A stretch of 64,000 nt of DNA, from NCBI RefSeq assembly GCF_001021975.1, contig NZ_CP009928.1, positions 62,001-126,000 on the forward strand. Reading direction: 5' to 3'. This DNA is from Chryseobacterium gallinarum. Its GTDB lineage: Bacteria; Bacteroidota; Bacteroidia; Flavobacteriales; Weeksellaceae. The notes beneath the pieces are model-generated. The model was not told where the DNA came from, ran no database searches, and saw only the letters and a program-made list of their open reading frames with translations. Shown one piece after another: positions 42,701-52,100 of this stretch. Positions within the stretch are counted from its first letter, which is position 1; the number at the start of each line of letters is the position of its first letter. The position numbers and the translations under genes are program-made.

Positions 42701-45700
42701 CTGCCCCTGTCCGAATGCTTTTGTCGATGTTTTATATTCCTGCCCAAGTTTGTCGATGGAGACTATAGAAACATCACCATCAGGATCGTTCTTGGTAACG
42801 ATCTCATTGTATTGCCCGTCTTTCTCATAATCATAAGTAGTGGTTCCTGCAAGACTTGAAACGGAGCTCATTAGTTTTCCCCACCCATCATAACTATTGG
42901 TAAGAGTATTACCATCTGGATCCGTGGTGGTCACCACCTGTCCAAAGTTATTATAGGTAAAACCAATTGTCAGTCCAAGATTATCGGTTTGGTTAATGAC
43001 AAACCTTCCCGCCGCGTCATACTCATCTTTCTGCTTTTTTGAATTTCCGTCAATTCCGGATGTTGTTTTCTTAAAGATGATATTCCCAAAGCCATCATAC
43101 GCATATTCTTCAGTAACAGCATTATTCGAATTACTCCCAGGGTAAAATTGGCTGCTCTTTAAAAGGTTGTTTTCATACGTATAAGTTGTAAACGTATTAT
43201 GAGTATCACCATATGCCTCGGTTATTTCAGTCTTCTTTGTTGGTCTTCCCACATAGTAATCTTTACCGGTTCCAAAGATATTGTGTACATAACCGAATTC
43301 AGTGGTCGTAACTCCGTAGCCATAGTTCGTATTGACCTCAATACGAATAGGAAGATAATAATCCCCGTAATGGGTTAATTTTTGAATAAACGTATCAGTT
43401 AAAAAATCTTTTGTCCTCGTAAACCTGGGAACAATAACTGTAACAATTTTATCCTCATATCCCGCAGGCACGGTAGTTATTAGGTAGCCATTCAGGCGCT
43501 TGTCCACTTTATATTCTACAGATTCAAAGCTTAAGAGTTGAGAATTATTCTCGGAAATATCGACCGGAAAAATATTATTTTCATTATTTGTCCTTATACT
43601 CCATTCTTTTACTGGAGCTCCATCTAATACTGGATCTATTTGTGATCCTGACCATATTTTGGTATTCTCAAAACCGTCGGCATACCAGGAAGAACGGGCA
43701 ATCTGGTGAAAGCCGTATAACTTTTTCCCGTGCAGATTGCCAAGTAAGCCTCTGTAACGGAAATCGCGCTTTCTACCCTCCTCCACAAGCTGGGATACAG
43801 CAAAGTGCTGATCCACTCTATCCATTGAATACTTCGGATATAGCTCAGCAACTTCTTTTTTATAAAAGGTAGGAATAACAGGATTATCGGGAACCACTTC
43901 CATGTATTTAACAGAAGTAGTAACTCCGCCTTGTGTAATTGAAGTCATCCTTGCCAGCTCGGAAACTGGGGTTGGTCCTTTTATCTTTTTCAGGAACTGC
44001 TTCCAGTAGATAAAGACATTGTAATAATTATTCCCAGATTTTATAGAGTTGGTAATCGGCACAAATAAAGTCAGATCAAGTAGGTCCTGAACCTCATATA
44101 ACGGACTTTGGAACGACCAGTTGGCTGTAAAGTTAGGAACACCCGAAACGTCTGCTCCATTAGCCATTTTAGCACTTACCCTATACCCAAAATTCCTGTA
44201 ATTAGTATTGAACAAATTGATCTGATTATAGGAAAATACCTGAACAATATCAGACTTCCCATCTTTATTCATGTCAGTAACAGAGAAGAAATACTGTTGG
44301 GCAAACTTGGCATAATTTCCCGTCATTTCTTTTTGGTACTTTCTAAACGTGAAGAATTCCTGCTTCAAAAAAGGAACAAATCCTTTCTCTGTTCCCATAT
44401 AGAACCTCCAATCGTCAGCCTTACCCACAGCATAATCTGTAATAGGAATAGCAAAGTCTACCTTTCCATCTCCGTTATAATCACCATATAAAACGGGAAA
44501 TTCGGAATCTCTGGTTTCTAACAAGTTTCCTGAAAACCTGATTTTCTGCAGGTAGTAGGTAGCGTCATACTTTACAAATTCAAAAACGGTGTAAGTACTA
44601 TTGGAAACATTTATGATTTCAACTTTTCCGTCACCGTCAATATCCATAAACTTCCGCTCGGTATAGGCATTTTCATTGATGCCATTGGCCAGAAGCAAAG
44701 GGGTAAACGGAAGTGATGAGCTCCTAAGATTAACGATCATTTTGGTATTAAATCCAACTGGCGAGCCGTCATCAAGAAAAGCGTCAGGAATACCATCTCC
44801 ATCAAAATCCCCAACTTCAAGAATGGTCCTATGATCACTACCATAAAAAGTTGTGTTAGCAAGACTTTTCTCGAACACTTTAACAAAAGTATTATCCCTG
44901 AAAATATAGCCGCAAACTTTACTGTCCAAAATTTCTACAATTCCATTTCCATTATATACCTGTCCTGTTTCGTCTAGTAGTGTGTTGACTACTTTAGCGT
45001 TATTTGCAAAAGTTTTACCAGTAGGTACTACTGTAAAAGTCTCATTGAACGCCCCCAGCTTTACTGTGCCGTTATTCATGACAAAATCCAGATAGGAATC
45101 GCCATTTAAATCTCCAACTAATTTTACATCATTAAATGGTTCAGGCTCTGCTACATATTCAGCATAGGAAGAGTTGACCATGGCCGGATAATTAAAAACA
45201 ACAGGATTGGCAGCTTCATTATTGGCGTTATACTCTGTAATCTTCCCAACAAATTGGTAACTTGTTCCGTTACCGGAATATTCGATATTGTATTTCTTAT
45301 ACTGCTGATTGTTCGTATATACCTTTATATCCGTGAGAATCCTATGTTGTAAAAATTTCAATCCTTTGATGTAGGATTCTTCTTTGAGTTCCCTGTCGCT
45401 ATAATTGAATTGGATAGAATTCATATGCGGCGTATTCAAGTCCTTATTGCCACCCCACTCTATAATGTATATCGGGGCAACCCTCTCGCTTTGCAGGTAG
45501 TTATAGGATATATAATTACCTTGCGCATCGCGCCATTCGCTTATATTATACTCATTGGGAGTCCTTGAATCAAGAGTTTTTCCATACCAGGCCTGGGATC
45601 CGTCTTCAAAAGTCACCTCCCAATACTCCGGCCCCAACCACGGTTGTGCGGTCTCAGCTCCTATGGACTTAAATTTTATATTAGAGTATTTCTCCGTTAC

Positions 45701-46099
45701 ATATTCTGCTCCGTCTTTACCATATTCGCCCGATTTTAACACTAATCGGTTGCCATTGAAACTATAGAGATCAGTATAGTCCATTTGAAGTCCCTTAACC
45801 TCTGCACTATTTTCTATATTTCTCGGGGTTCTGGTGATAGACGTTATACCAGAAATACTCCAACCATAGCCAGCAAGACCATTGCTGGATTCACTGTTGT
45901 ACACCAAGCTAATTTCCGGCGTGACATTTTTTACTCCTGGTGGAACGTCTATGGGTAAAGTGAACTGGAGTTGTCCTGCTTTATTGACGTCAATGTTTCC
46001 TTTGGTATCGTGAAAGCTCTGAGAAGAGCATAACACGGATATAAAAGATAAGACAAAGACGAACAATAATTTTGTTTTATTAAGATACTGTTTTTTCAT
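39788..46099 (-). CDS. SpvB/Rhs polymorphic toxin with restriction-endonuclease-like tip
   Basis: 2103 aa. Signal peptide (KLLFVFVLSFISVLCSSQ). SpvB-type domain (LPIDVPPGVKNVTPEISLVYN), then FG-GAP-like calcium loops (DLNGDSYLDF, DFDGDGIPDA, DIDGDGKVEI, DYNGDGKVDF). Long RHS/YD-repeat region, ending with the core motif DPVLRRFLNADE...YNRYGYVMNNPLIYNDPNGE at about 1740-1786. A Gly/Ala-rich segment follows (to about 1920). The tip (about 1990-2103) has GKRIDFLD and KIYELKPLN: Asp2042 and Glu2053-x-Lys2055 form a PD-(D/E)XK-like site. It likely cuts DNA in competing cells. The shell encloses the tip until release. Immunity gene follows directly. Confidence 0.9.
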   Translation of the reverse strand: MKKQYLNKTKLLFVFVLSFISVLCSSQSFHDTKGNIDVNKAGQLQFTLPIDVPPGVKNVTPEISLVYNSESSNGLAGYGWSISGITSITRTPRNIENSAEVKGLQMDYTDLYSFNGNRLVLKSGEYGKDGAEYVTEKYSNIKFKSIGAETAQPWLGPEYWEVTFEDGSQAWYGKTLDSRTPNEYNISEWRDAQGNYISYNYLQSERVAPIYIIEWGGNKDLNTPHMNSIQFNYSDRELKEESYIKGLKFLQHRILTDIKVYTNNQQYKKYNIEYSGNGTSYQFVGKITEYNANNEAANPVVFNYPAMVNSSYAEYVAEPEPFNDVKLVGDLNGDSYLDFVMNNGTVKLGAFNETFTVVPTGKTFANNAKVVNTLLDETGQVYNGNGIVEILDSKVCGYIFRDNTFVKVFEKSLANTTFYGSDHRTILEVGDFDGDGIPDAFLDDGSPVGFNTKMIVNLRSSSLPFTPLLLANGINENAYTERKFMDIDGDGKVEIINVSNSTYTVFEFVKYDATYYLQKIRFSGNLLETRDSEFPVLYGDYNGDGKVDFAIPITDYAVGKADDWRFYMGTEKGFVPFLKQEFFTFRKYQKEMTGNYAKFAQQYFFSVTDMNKDGKSDIVQVFSYNQINLFNTNYRNFGYRVSAKMANGADVSGVPNFTANWSFQSPLYEVQDLLDLTLFVPITNSIKSGNNYYNVFIYWKQFLKKIKGPTPVSELARMTSITQGGVTTSVKYMEVVPDNPVIPTFYKKEVAELYPKYSMDRVDQHFAVSQLVEEGRKRDFRYRGLLGNLHGKKLYGFHQIARSSWYADGFENTKIWSGSQIDPVLDGAPVKEWSIRTNNENNIFPVDISENNSQLLSFESVEYKVDKRLNGYLITTVPAGYEDKIVTVIVPRFTRTKDFLTDTFIQKLTHYGDYYLPIRIEVNTNYGYGVTTTEFGYVHNIFGTGKDYYVGRPTKKTEITEAYGDTHNTFTTYTYENNLLKSSQFYPGSNSNNAVTEEYAYDGFGNIIFKKTTSGIDGNSKKQKDEYDAAGRFVINQTDNLGLTIGFTYNNFGQVVTTTDPDGNTLTNSYDGWGKLMSSVSSLAGTTTYDYEKDGQYNEIVTKNDPDGDVSIVSIDKLGQEYKTSTKAFGQGQFLSKEIEYDPLGRKIKESEPYFQGQGATQWNTFDYDDNVFPAKVKATAFTGKETETTVSGLTTTIVETSPLDYGRTTSQTIDALGNVVVSTDKGGTVEFSYNALGQQIQAKYAENVITTSYDEWGNKVMVDDPSTGIYEYQYFGYMGALSRVISPKGVKRYEYNSLGQLVSQFENSTAPDETDKEISFIYDDKGRLTSKTGTSNGKNYAYAVSYDPQGRATSYFQETPEAYFSQRNIVYDNKGRISSYDKEVKTQVATTTVSIENKYNGWNGELFQLNEKNSGKVLWELKETNAKGLVLRAKLGEAEINNQYDLNGFLTNVNHSSSAKPDIISISYSFDAVKNELKSRKSGSIATEYFDYDDNNRLVNWTDPVTGIKPNTNRNIYDVKGRIRENDQVGLIKFDNATKIYQATGMTLNNNGVQNYDQDLVQIVLYNENNDPIFIGGEKGSVGFGYGLTNMRQKVTYKGLFDPGADGEFTKIYSEDGSFEVVRNNINGKEKHIIYIGGNPYESNIVYLKNFDESNGSFKFLHKDYLGSILALSDESGSRLEQRHFDAWGNLTHLQIGNSNFAVDKAEIAGLIEANGGLLVDRGYTSHEHFLEVGIIHMNGRLYDPVLRRFLNADENIQDPFNTQIYNRYGYVMNNPLIYNDPNGEFAWILVGAVVGAYLTGVKANGSWNPVKWDWGATWGKIAMGGAIGAFTGGVGAAVGSAALTAAAASGIQGGLLGGAIAGAAGGAAAGAINGFATAVMFGEDVIEGTLVGGLSGAAIGGVVGGISGAIGQMAKNARAAKIGEPQGTILKGAEIQPGRSAWTLYNTPKTTTVGIPAPKTSSITIGDINYSIDEVVGYDIIDEKQVPILKEGMKTVFKGEYTKSNLKLGRDLHKAYKTDYHAPELGRFKEYRLPSGKRIDFLDINEGKIYELKPLNPTQLKVGSKQLQMYMEELQSPAAIQANPRLKDIQWKKILEVYYKK

Positions 46100-46104
46100 G
46101 GCCG

Positions 46105-46593
46105 TTATCTTTTAGTGATGTTCTTACTCATTACCCTTCCGTCTTTAAGAGTGAACCGAAGCACATAAACACCCCACTCATAGCCAGACATATTAATCTT
46201 AAGCTGTCTGTTTAAATCAGGGATATTTTTCTGCTGAAATTTCCAATGCACTGTGCTATGCTGATAAAGTGAAACAGACTCGATTAATTTATCCGCATTT
46301 TCCGTCCAATCAATTGTAAGTACATCATTTACGGGTACTGGATACAGGCGTATCTCCTTAAAAAACGTCTTTTCATCTAACGTATTCGTTGTGGTCTGCG
46401 AACTGCTAGTACTCTTTTGTGAACTCTTTCTGGCAAAGTCGTCAGGCCCACGGTAGTACTGATTTCCAGCTCCATCATATTTAAAGTAGACTTCGGTTTG
46501 GGCATATCCTTTAACTCCTACCAAAAAAAGCATGACAGGAAGGACGATTTTAAGCACTTCTTTTATTTTTTTCTTTCTTCTTATTTTTTGCAT
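46105..46593 (-). CDS. Small exported protein with T9SS-type C-terminal sorting domain
   Basis: 162 aa. Signal peptide (VLPVMLFLVGVKGYAQ). A short linker with Ser/Thr runs (SSQKSTSSSQTTTNT), then the sorting-domain pattern IRLYPVPVNDVLTIDWTEN ... GVYVLRFTLKDGRVMSKNITKR, ending in basic residues. T9SS cargo normally bears this domain at the C-terminus of a larger protein. Here it is a free protein encoded 5 bp upstream of the Rhs toxin, so it may dock or escort the toxin at the surface. That is inference. Confidence 0.8.
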   Translation of the reverse strand: MQKIRRKKKIKEVLKIVLPVMLFLVGVKGYAQTEVYFKYDGAGNQYYRGPDDFARKSSQKSTSSSQTTTNTLDEKTFFKEIRLYPVPVNDVLTIDWTENADKLIESVSLYQHSTVHWKFQQKNIPDLNRQLKINMSGYEWGVYVLRFTLKDGRVMSKNITKR

Positions 46594-47127
46594 GTTGTTT
46601 AATTTTGATTAGTAATTTTTGCTTATTATCCCCTTTAGCTAAGGGTTCAAATTTTTTTTGCTCACAGTTAATCTGAATAATAGTACGATTTCATAGGTTG
46701 TGGTTTTGAAATGGTGAATCGCCTGATTAAATAAATCAGGATTAATAGAAATAGTCTAGAAAGACGCCTAGGCATTTTATGCCCCTACACGTCATAGATT
46801 GGGAATCTTACGTGTATCTCTAAAGAGATTAATAGTGTCTATTCAACCTCTTTATTCAATCATATACCAGGGACTTCGTTTTTTGAACGAAGTAAAAAAA
46901 AGTGGTGTCCTTACAGTTGAGAAAATATCGAGAAGGGTATCATTTTCCAGGTTGAATTTCACTGAAAATCATAGGAAAACTGGAAAATGGGAACATCAAA
47001 CAAATACGAATTGCATAATTTAGGTAATACATCTTTTTCATGGGTAATAAAATGTTTTTGGTTAGCACTATGAAACCTTCGAATTATAATATTCTTATAG
47101 CTTTACAGTAATAGCTTACCTTTTAAA
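46594..47127. other. Intergenic region between the Rhs and second sigma loci
   Basis: 534 bases. The Rhs operon promoter should lie at its left edge (A/T-rich, about 46600-46700). A small hairpin CCTGATT-AAATA-AATCAGG is at 46722-46740 without a T run. The plus-strand frame 46799-47023 has no family feature and was not called. Nothing else recognised. Confidence 0.45.
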
Positions 47128-47307
47128 TTATATCATCATCTGGTTTCTGTTGGTTTTGACAATATTAGCGAAAAAAAGCATTACGTCTCTGGGGGAAAAC
47201 ACCATTTTTTTCTCCGTGTTTTTACGGTGCCTATTAAAAAAGAATCCTAGCGCAAAGAAAATAGTATAGCTTCCAAAATCGCTGATCATAATAAATATTG
47301 TTTTCAT
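47128..47307 (-). CDS. Possible small membrane peptide
   Basis: 59 codons from ATG 47307: MKTIFIMISDFGSYTIFFAL, then GFFFNRHRKNTEKKM and a polar C-terminus. A hydrophobic N-terminal half and a basic second half make an anchored peptide plausible. The leader before the ATG (CTTAATT) is not typical. No known homologue and no neighbour on the same strand supports it. Called at low confidence. Confidence 0.3.
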   Translation of the reverse strand: MKTIFIMISDFGSYTIFFALGFFFNRHRKNTEKKMVFSPRDVMLFFANIVKTNRNQMMI

Positions 47308-47524
47308 AATTAAGGGTTAGAATTGTGTTTTAATACATATTATTATGTGAAAGAGTATGATGAAGTATTCTTACAATGTAAATCCTCCGATCTCTTACGT
47401 TAATGATGCAAATGTATACTGCACTCACGACAAAACACGTCGTATAATATTAATTAACAAAGTGATCTTACAATAATACTGGCATTTGCAGCATTTTGGA
47501 ATCCAACTATTTGTAAAATATTCA

Positions 47525-47532
47525 TAAATTTG
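47525..47532 (+). promoter_or_regulatory. -7 promoter box of the second sigma gene
   Basis: TAAATTTG matches TAnnTTTG and lies 28 bp before the sigma gene ATG. The nearest TTG upstream (47496-47498) is 26 bp away, longer than usual. Confidence 0.35.
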
Positions 47533-47560
47533 TTAATCACTCCCCTGCTAATAACAAAAA

Positions 47561-48079
47561 ATGCCACTTTTTGATGAACATAACAACAGTAATCAGGAAG
47601 ATATGTATAAAAAAATTTACTATACATATCAGCATCGTGTATTTCTTTATATTGCAGGAAAAATATCTGATAGAAATGATGTCCTGGACATTTTTCAAAA
47701 TGTCTTCATCCATTTATGGCAGTATAAAAAAGCACTAGGCGGGCCAAATACAGAAAATATTATTTTTAAAACCTGCAATCAGGAAATTGCTGACTTCTGC
47801 CATAAGAATAATAAACGATTCCAATCCCTGGAATCCGATTACCCCGATCGCTCTGAAGAGCAAATCCAGTACATTATTAAAGAAGAAGAGCGTATAGATG
47901 CTATTCAAAAAAATATTGACTTATTGCCTGATACGACAAAGCAAATTTTCACCATGAATAAGATCAATGGCATTAAACAAAAACAAATTGCCAGTGATCT
48001 TAAAATCACACAAAAAACCGTCGAAAAACAGGTTTCCAAGGCTATGACTCTACTTAGAAACGCCCTCAAAAATTCTTAA
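47561..48079 (+). CDS. ECF RNA polymerase sigma-70 factor, Bacteroidetes type
   Basis: 172 aa. Region 2 is KIYYTYQHRVFLYIAGKISDR then DIFQNVFIHLWQYK; region 4 is LPDTTKQIFTMNKINGIKQK and IASDLKITQKTVEKQVSKAM. Shorter than the sigma of the first locus and only distantly similar to it. Starts the plus-strand operon sigma-FecR-SusC-SusD-S9 peptidase. It likely activates its own susC when FecR is triggered. A TAAATTTG box lies 28 bp upstream. Confidence 0.93.
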   Translation: MPLFDEHNNSNQEDMYKKIYYTYQHRVFLYIAGKISDRNDVLDIFQNVFIHLWQYKKALGGPNTENIIFKTCNQEIADFCHKNNKRFQSLESDYPDRSEEQIQYIIKEEERIDAIQKNIDLLPDTTKQIFTMNKINGIKQKQIASDLKITQKTVEKQVSKAMTLLRNALKNS

Positions 48080-48169
48080 AATAAGTTAATATCAGTTAAA
48101 TTTTGTTAATTTCCATATTTTCAGCGGGGGATTTTCAATGTTCCCAGGTAAATGTAATAAAGACCTGTT

Positions 48170-48997
48170 ATGAACGAAAAGAATATTCACGAACCTCTGT
48201 CTCCCCAGGAGTCGGATGAAATGTGGCAAAAAATCATTTCGAGAATCCGTAATCAGGAAATTGAAAAGAAAAAGAAAAAACTGCGCCGGTACTATACATT
48301 AGTTTCTGCAGCAGCAATTATAATTATCGGTGTTTTGATTTTGGGATATAAAACAATGCTTACTCCTGAGGTTTATTATGCTGAAACGCAAAATGTCAGC
48401 ATTACTTTAAAAGACGGATCAACTGTTACGCTTTTAAAAGGGGCACAACTACAAGTGGACAGATCCTTTCCAACGGAAAATCGGGAGGTTTACCTGCAAG
48501 GCAACGCTATATTTCATGTTGCTAAATCTAAAACCCCTTTTATTGTTCATGGAAACAACTATCAGACAAAAGTTTTGGGTACTGTTTTTAAGGTTGTTCA
48601 GAATGGGCAAAGCTTTACCGTAGATTTGTACGAAGGAAAAGTACAGGTATCAAAAAATGATAAGCCTGATTATCAATATACCCTAAAGCCTAAAGAAACA
48701 TTTTCAAACCTAGGTTCTCTGAAGATGGCATCGGTGAAACCTACGGATCAGAAAGCTGAAATTGAAAGACAAAGAGTAACAACTCTTGCATTCAGTGACG
48801 CCACTCTTAACGAAGTAATATCAGCTATACAGGATATATACGGGATCCAGATCCGGTATCCTCAAGAAATAGGCTCTTCAAAAATTACTTTGAGCACGCA
48901 AACTACCGAAGAAGATGCATTAATCGAAATGATCGCGTTTCAGTTTAATCTAAAAGCCAAAAAAATAAATGATACCACATTTGAATTGGAGGAATAA
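48170..48997 (+). CDS. FecR family anti-sigma factor
   Basis: 275 aa, shorter than the first locus's FecR. Cytoplasmic start with ESDEMWQKIISRIRNQEIEK, membrane helix YTLVSAAAIIIIGVLILGY (about 44-62), FecR domain (VSITLKDGSTVTLLKGAQLQVD, NAIFHVAKSKTPFIVHGN) and a C-terminal DUF4974-like part (FSDATLNEVISAIQDIYGIQIRY). It should bind the sigma factor encoded 90 bp upstream. The 149-bp gap to susC carries the predicted antisense terminator. Confidence 0.92.
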   Translation: MNEKNIHEPLSPQESDEMWQKIISRIRNQEIEKKKKKLRRYYTLVSAAAIIIIGVLILGYKTMLTPEVYYAETQNVSITLKDGSTVTLLKGAQLQVDRSFPTENREVYLQGNAIFHVAKSKTPFIVHGNNYQTKVLGTVFKVVQNGQSFTVDLYEGKVQVSKNDKPDYQYTLKPKETFSNLGSLKMASVKPTDQKAEIERQRVTTLAFSDATLNEVISAIQDIYGIQIRYPQEIGSSKITLSTQTTEEDALIEMIAFQFNLKAKKINDTTFELEE

Positions 48998-49050
48998 TGG
49001 TTTAAGTCCTTATTACTCCTGCCGTGATCCCTGATACATAAAAATGGCTG

Positions 49051-49134
49051 AATATAATAAAGGCCGACGGTTGCACCCGTCAGCCATGTATTCAACTAAT
49101 AACGTAGATCAGAAGAGTTATTAATTTTTAAATA
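49051..49134 (-). ncRNA. Predicted cis-antisense RNA of the second susC (DonS-like)
   Basis: On the minus strand the box TATTTTTG (49147 to 49140) lies over the susC start codon. GTG, near the -33 TTG, is 19 bp further on. Transcription from about 49134 would end at the hairpin GGCTGACGG / CCGTCGGCC (49085 to 49062) plus TTTATTATATT, about 84 nt. Position and length match the first locus element at 30047-30125. Confidence 0.42.
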
Positions 49135-49146
49135 CAATGCAAAAAT

Positions 49147-52100
49147 ATGAAAATTTTATGCACTGCCACCGTATTGTTTTTTTTCGGATGGCACAGGCTT
49201 TATGCCCAACAGGAGCTCTCAAAAAAAAGAGTAAGTTTTGAGATCACCAAAAAGGAACCGGCCGATCAGGCTGTTAAAAAATTCCTGACGTCCACAAATA
49301 CTAGAAATTATGCATTTTCAGCAGAGGACCTGAAAAACCACTGGGCCCAGCCAACCAAATGTATCAATGAGCCCGTTGTAGACTGCATTCGCAAATTACT
49401 TAGGGATGTTCCAGTAGAAGTTATAATATTCAACAAAAGTGTTGTCATACGGAAGAAAAATAATCAGACAGCGTCCAGCCTGACTCCTGTAGTTTCCGAT
49501 CTCTCAAAGGCGGATACGATCCAGAAATCTGCAAGTGTAAACAAGATCGATGAAATTGTTGTGAATGCAGGATACTATGCCGTAAAGGATAAAGAACGGA
49601 CAGGAAGTATTGCTAAAGTTACAGCTAAAAATATAGAAAACCAGCCGGTTACCAATGTATTATCATCATTGCAAGGAAGAATGGCAGGTGTTAATATTAC
49701 ACAGAATTCCGGTCTTGCTGGTGGTGGTTTTGAAATCCAGATCCGAGGGCAAAATAGTTTACGCACAGGATCATTTACTTCTCCAAATGGTAATGTACCG
49801 CTCTATATAGTTGATGGCGTACCGATCATCGAAATTCCCACTGCTCAAATATCCTCTATAACTATTCCCAATGGTAGCATAAGCCCTTTAAACAGCATTA
49901 ATCCTAATGATATTGAAAGTATCGAAGTATTAAAGGATGCAGACGCCACTGCTATTTATGGCTCAAGAGGTTCAAATGGTGTTATCCTGATTACAACAAA
50001 AAAAGGAAAAAAAGGGAGAATACGCGTGAACCTTTCATCCAGCTATGGGATAAGTGAGGCAATATCCAACCTCAAATTATTGAATAAAGATCAGTATCTT
50101 GAAATGCGGCGCAAGGCCTATGCCAATGATGGTATTTCAAACTATCCTGCCAATGCATACGATATAAACGGCACCTGGGATAGGAACCATGAAACGGACT
50201 GGGTAAAAACTCTGATCGGAAGAAAAGCTACGCTCAGCAACACCCAGCTTTCCTTAAGCGGAGGTAGTGAAACAACAAACTTCATGCTCAGTCTCGGCCA
50301 TAATGAACAGACCACGGTATTTGGGCAGGGGTTCAAATATAGCAGCAATTCATTTAATTCGAACATCTCGCATCGTTCAGCAGACAATAAACTGTACATC
50401 AGTGTTTCCAATATGTTTACACAGCAGAAAAATAATGTGGTAAAAACTGATATGACAAGGAACGCTTATATGCTGGCTCCTGTATCACCGTTGATTTATT
50501 TGGGGGACGGAAGCCTGAATTGGGAAAACAACACATTTTCAAATCCACTGGCGGCGTATAATGCTTCTTATGACAACGATACAAAGCTGTTCCAAATGAA
50601 TGTGAATGCTGAGTATCGTATCTTCAGGGATTTTACAGTAAAGCTGAATACAGGACTTAATTATACTGCAGTTGATGAATTAGCCCTGACACCAAATACA
50701 GTATACAGCCCTTACCTCGCTACTGGAATGTCCAGTTCCAGTTCTCAGGCAGATAAACGGTCACAGCAAATATTTTCGTTTATTGCGGAACCGCAGGTAA
50801 ATTGGCAGAAGAAATGGGGAACTCACCAGCTAGATGCCTTGATCGGAGGTAGCTTCCAGAGGACCCAGAGGAGTGCAGATGAAAGACTTGGAATAGGCTT
50901 TGAGAGCAATCAATTCATCACCAATATTGGCGCTGCCAAATCGGTCATGACTTTAGAAGATTCCAATGTTGAATATCGTTATGTGGCCTTATTTGGCAGA
51001 CTGAATTATCAGTTCAAAAACAGGTATATCGTAAACTTAACTGGAAGAAGGGACGGAAGCAGCCGTTTTGGATCCAACAATCGCTTCGCAAATTTCGGTG
51101 CCGTAGGAGCAGCATGGTTGTTTTCAAATGAAGCATTTTTAAAAGATTTTAAATGGCTGACTTTTGGAAAACTTCGGGGAAGCTATGGTTCTGCAGGTAA
51201 CGACAACATCGGTGATTTTCAATATCTCGATAACTATATCGTCAATTCTACTCTGATCTATAACAATACCACTGGTATTACGCCCTCGCGTCTGTTTAAT
51301 CCCGATTATAGCTGGGAGATTACCCGTAAACTTGAAACAGCACTGGAGCTTGGTTTTTTCAAAAATCGCCTTAATTTGACAACGGCCTGGTATCGTAACC
51401 GATCCACCAGTCAGTTGGTTGGTTACCAGCTTTCCGCAGTAACAGGGTTTACCAGTGTTATCGCAAACTTAGCTGCAACAGTTGAAAATACGGGCTTGGA
51501 ATTTGAGCTTTCGGGACGCCCTGTTGTTGGCAAGAACTTCCGCTGGGAATCTTCTTTCAATATTAGCTTCCCGCGAAATAAACTGCTTGCGTTTCCCGGA
51601 CTTGCAGGTTCCACTTATGCGAATCAGTACATCATAGGACAACCTACCAATATTATTAAATTATATCAATTAGAAGGCATAAATCCAAAAACTGGCCAAT
51701 ACCAGTTTACTGATTTTAATGGAGATGGTAAAATTTCCACACCGGATGACCGGCAGGTAATAGAAGATGTAAGTGTAAGATATTTTGGTGGATGGGCGAA
51801 TACAGTACAATACAAAAACTGGGATCTTTCTTTTCTTTTTCAGTTTGTCAAAAAGAAAGCACGTAACTATATCGGTATTATGACGATGCCCGGAACAATG
51901 AATAATCAGCCGGTTCAGGTTCTTGATGTCTGGTCTCCCGGAAACCCCGGCGGATTGTATATGCCTTATAGCACATTAAATACGACCAGCCATAATTTAC
52001 TTCGCTCCAGTACAGCTGCATATTCAGATGCTTCTTTTATAAGGTTGAAAAATGTGCAGCTGGGCTATACAATTCCGCTCAAAAGCGGCCCGTTTAAAGA

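Noticed and set aside
46799..47023. 74-aa plus-strand frame
   Set aside because: No leader, no family, and composition like non-coding AT-rich DNA.
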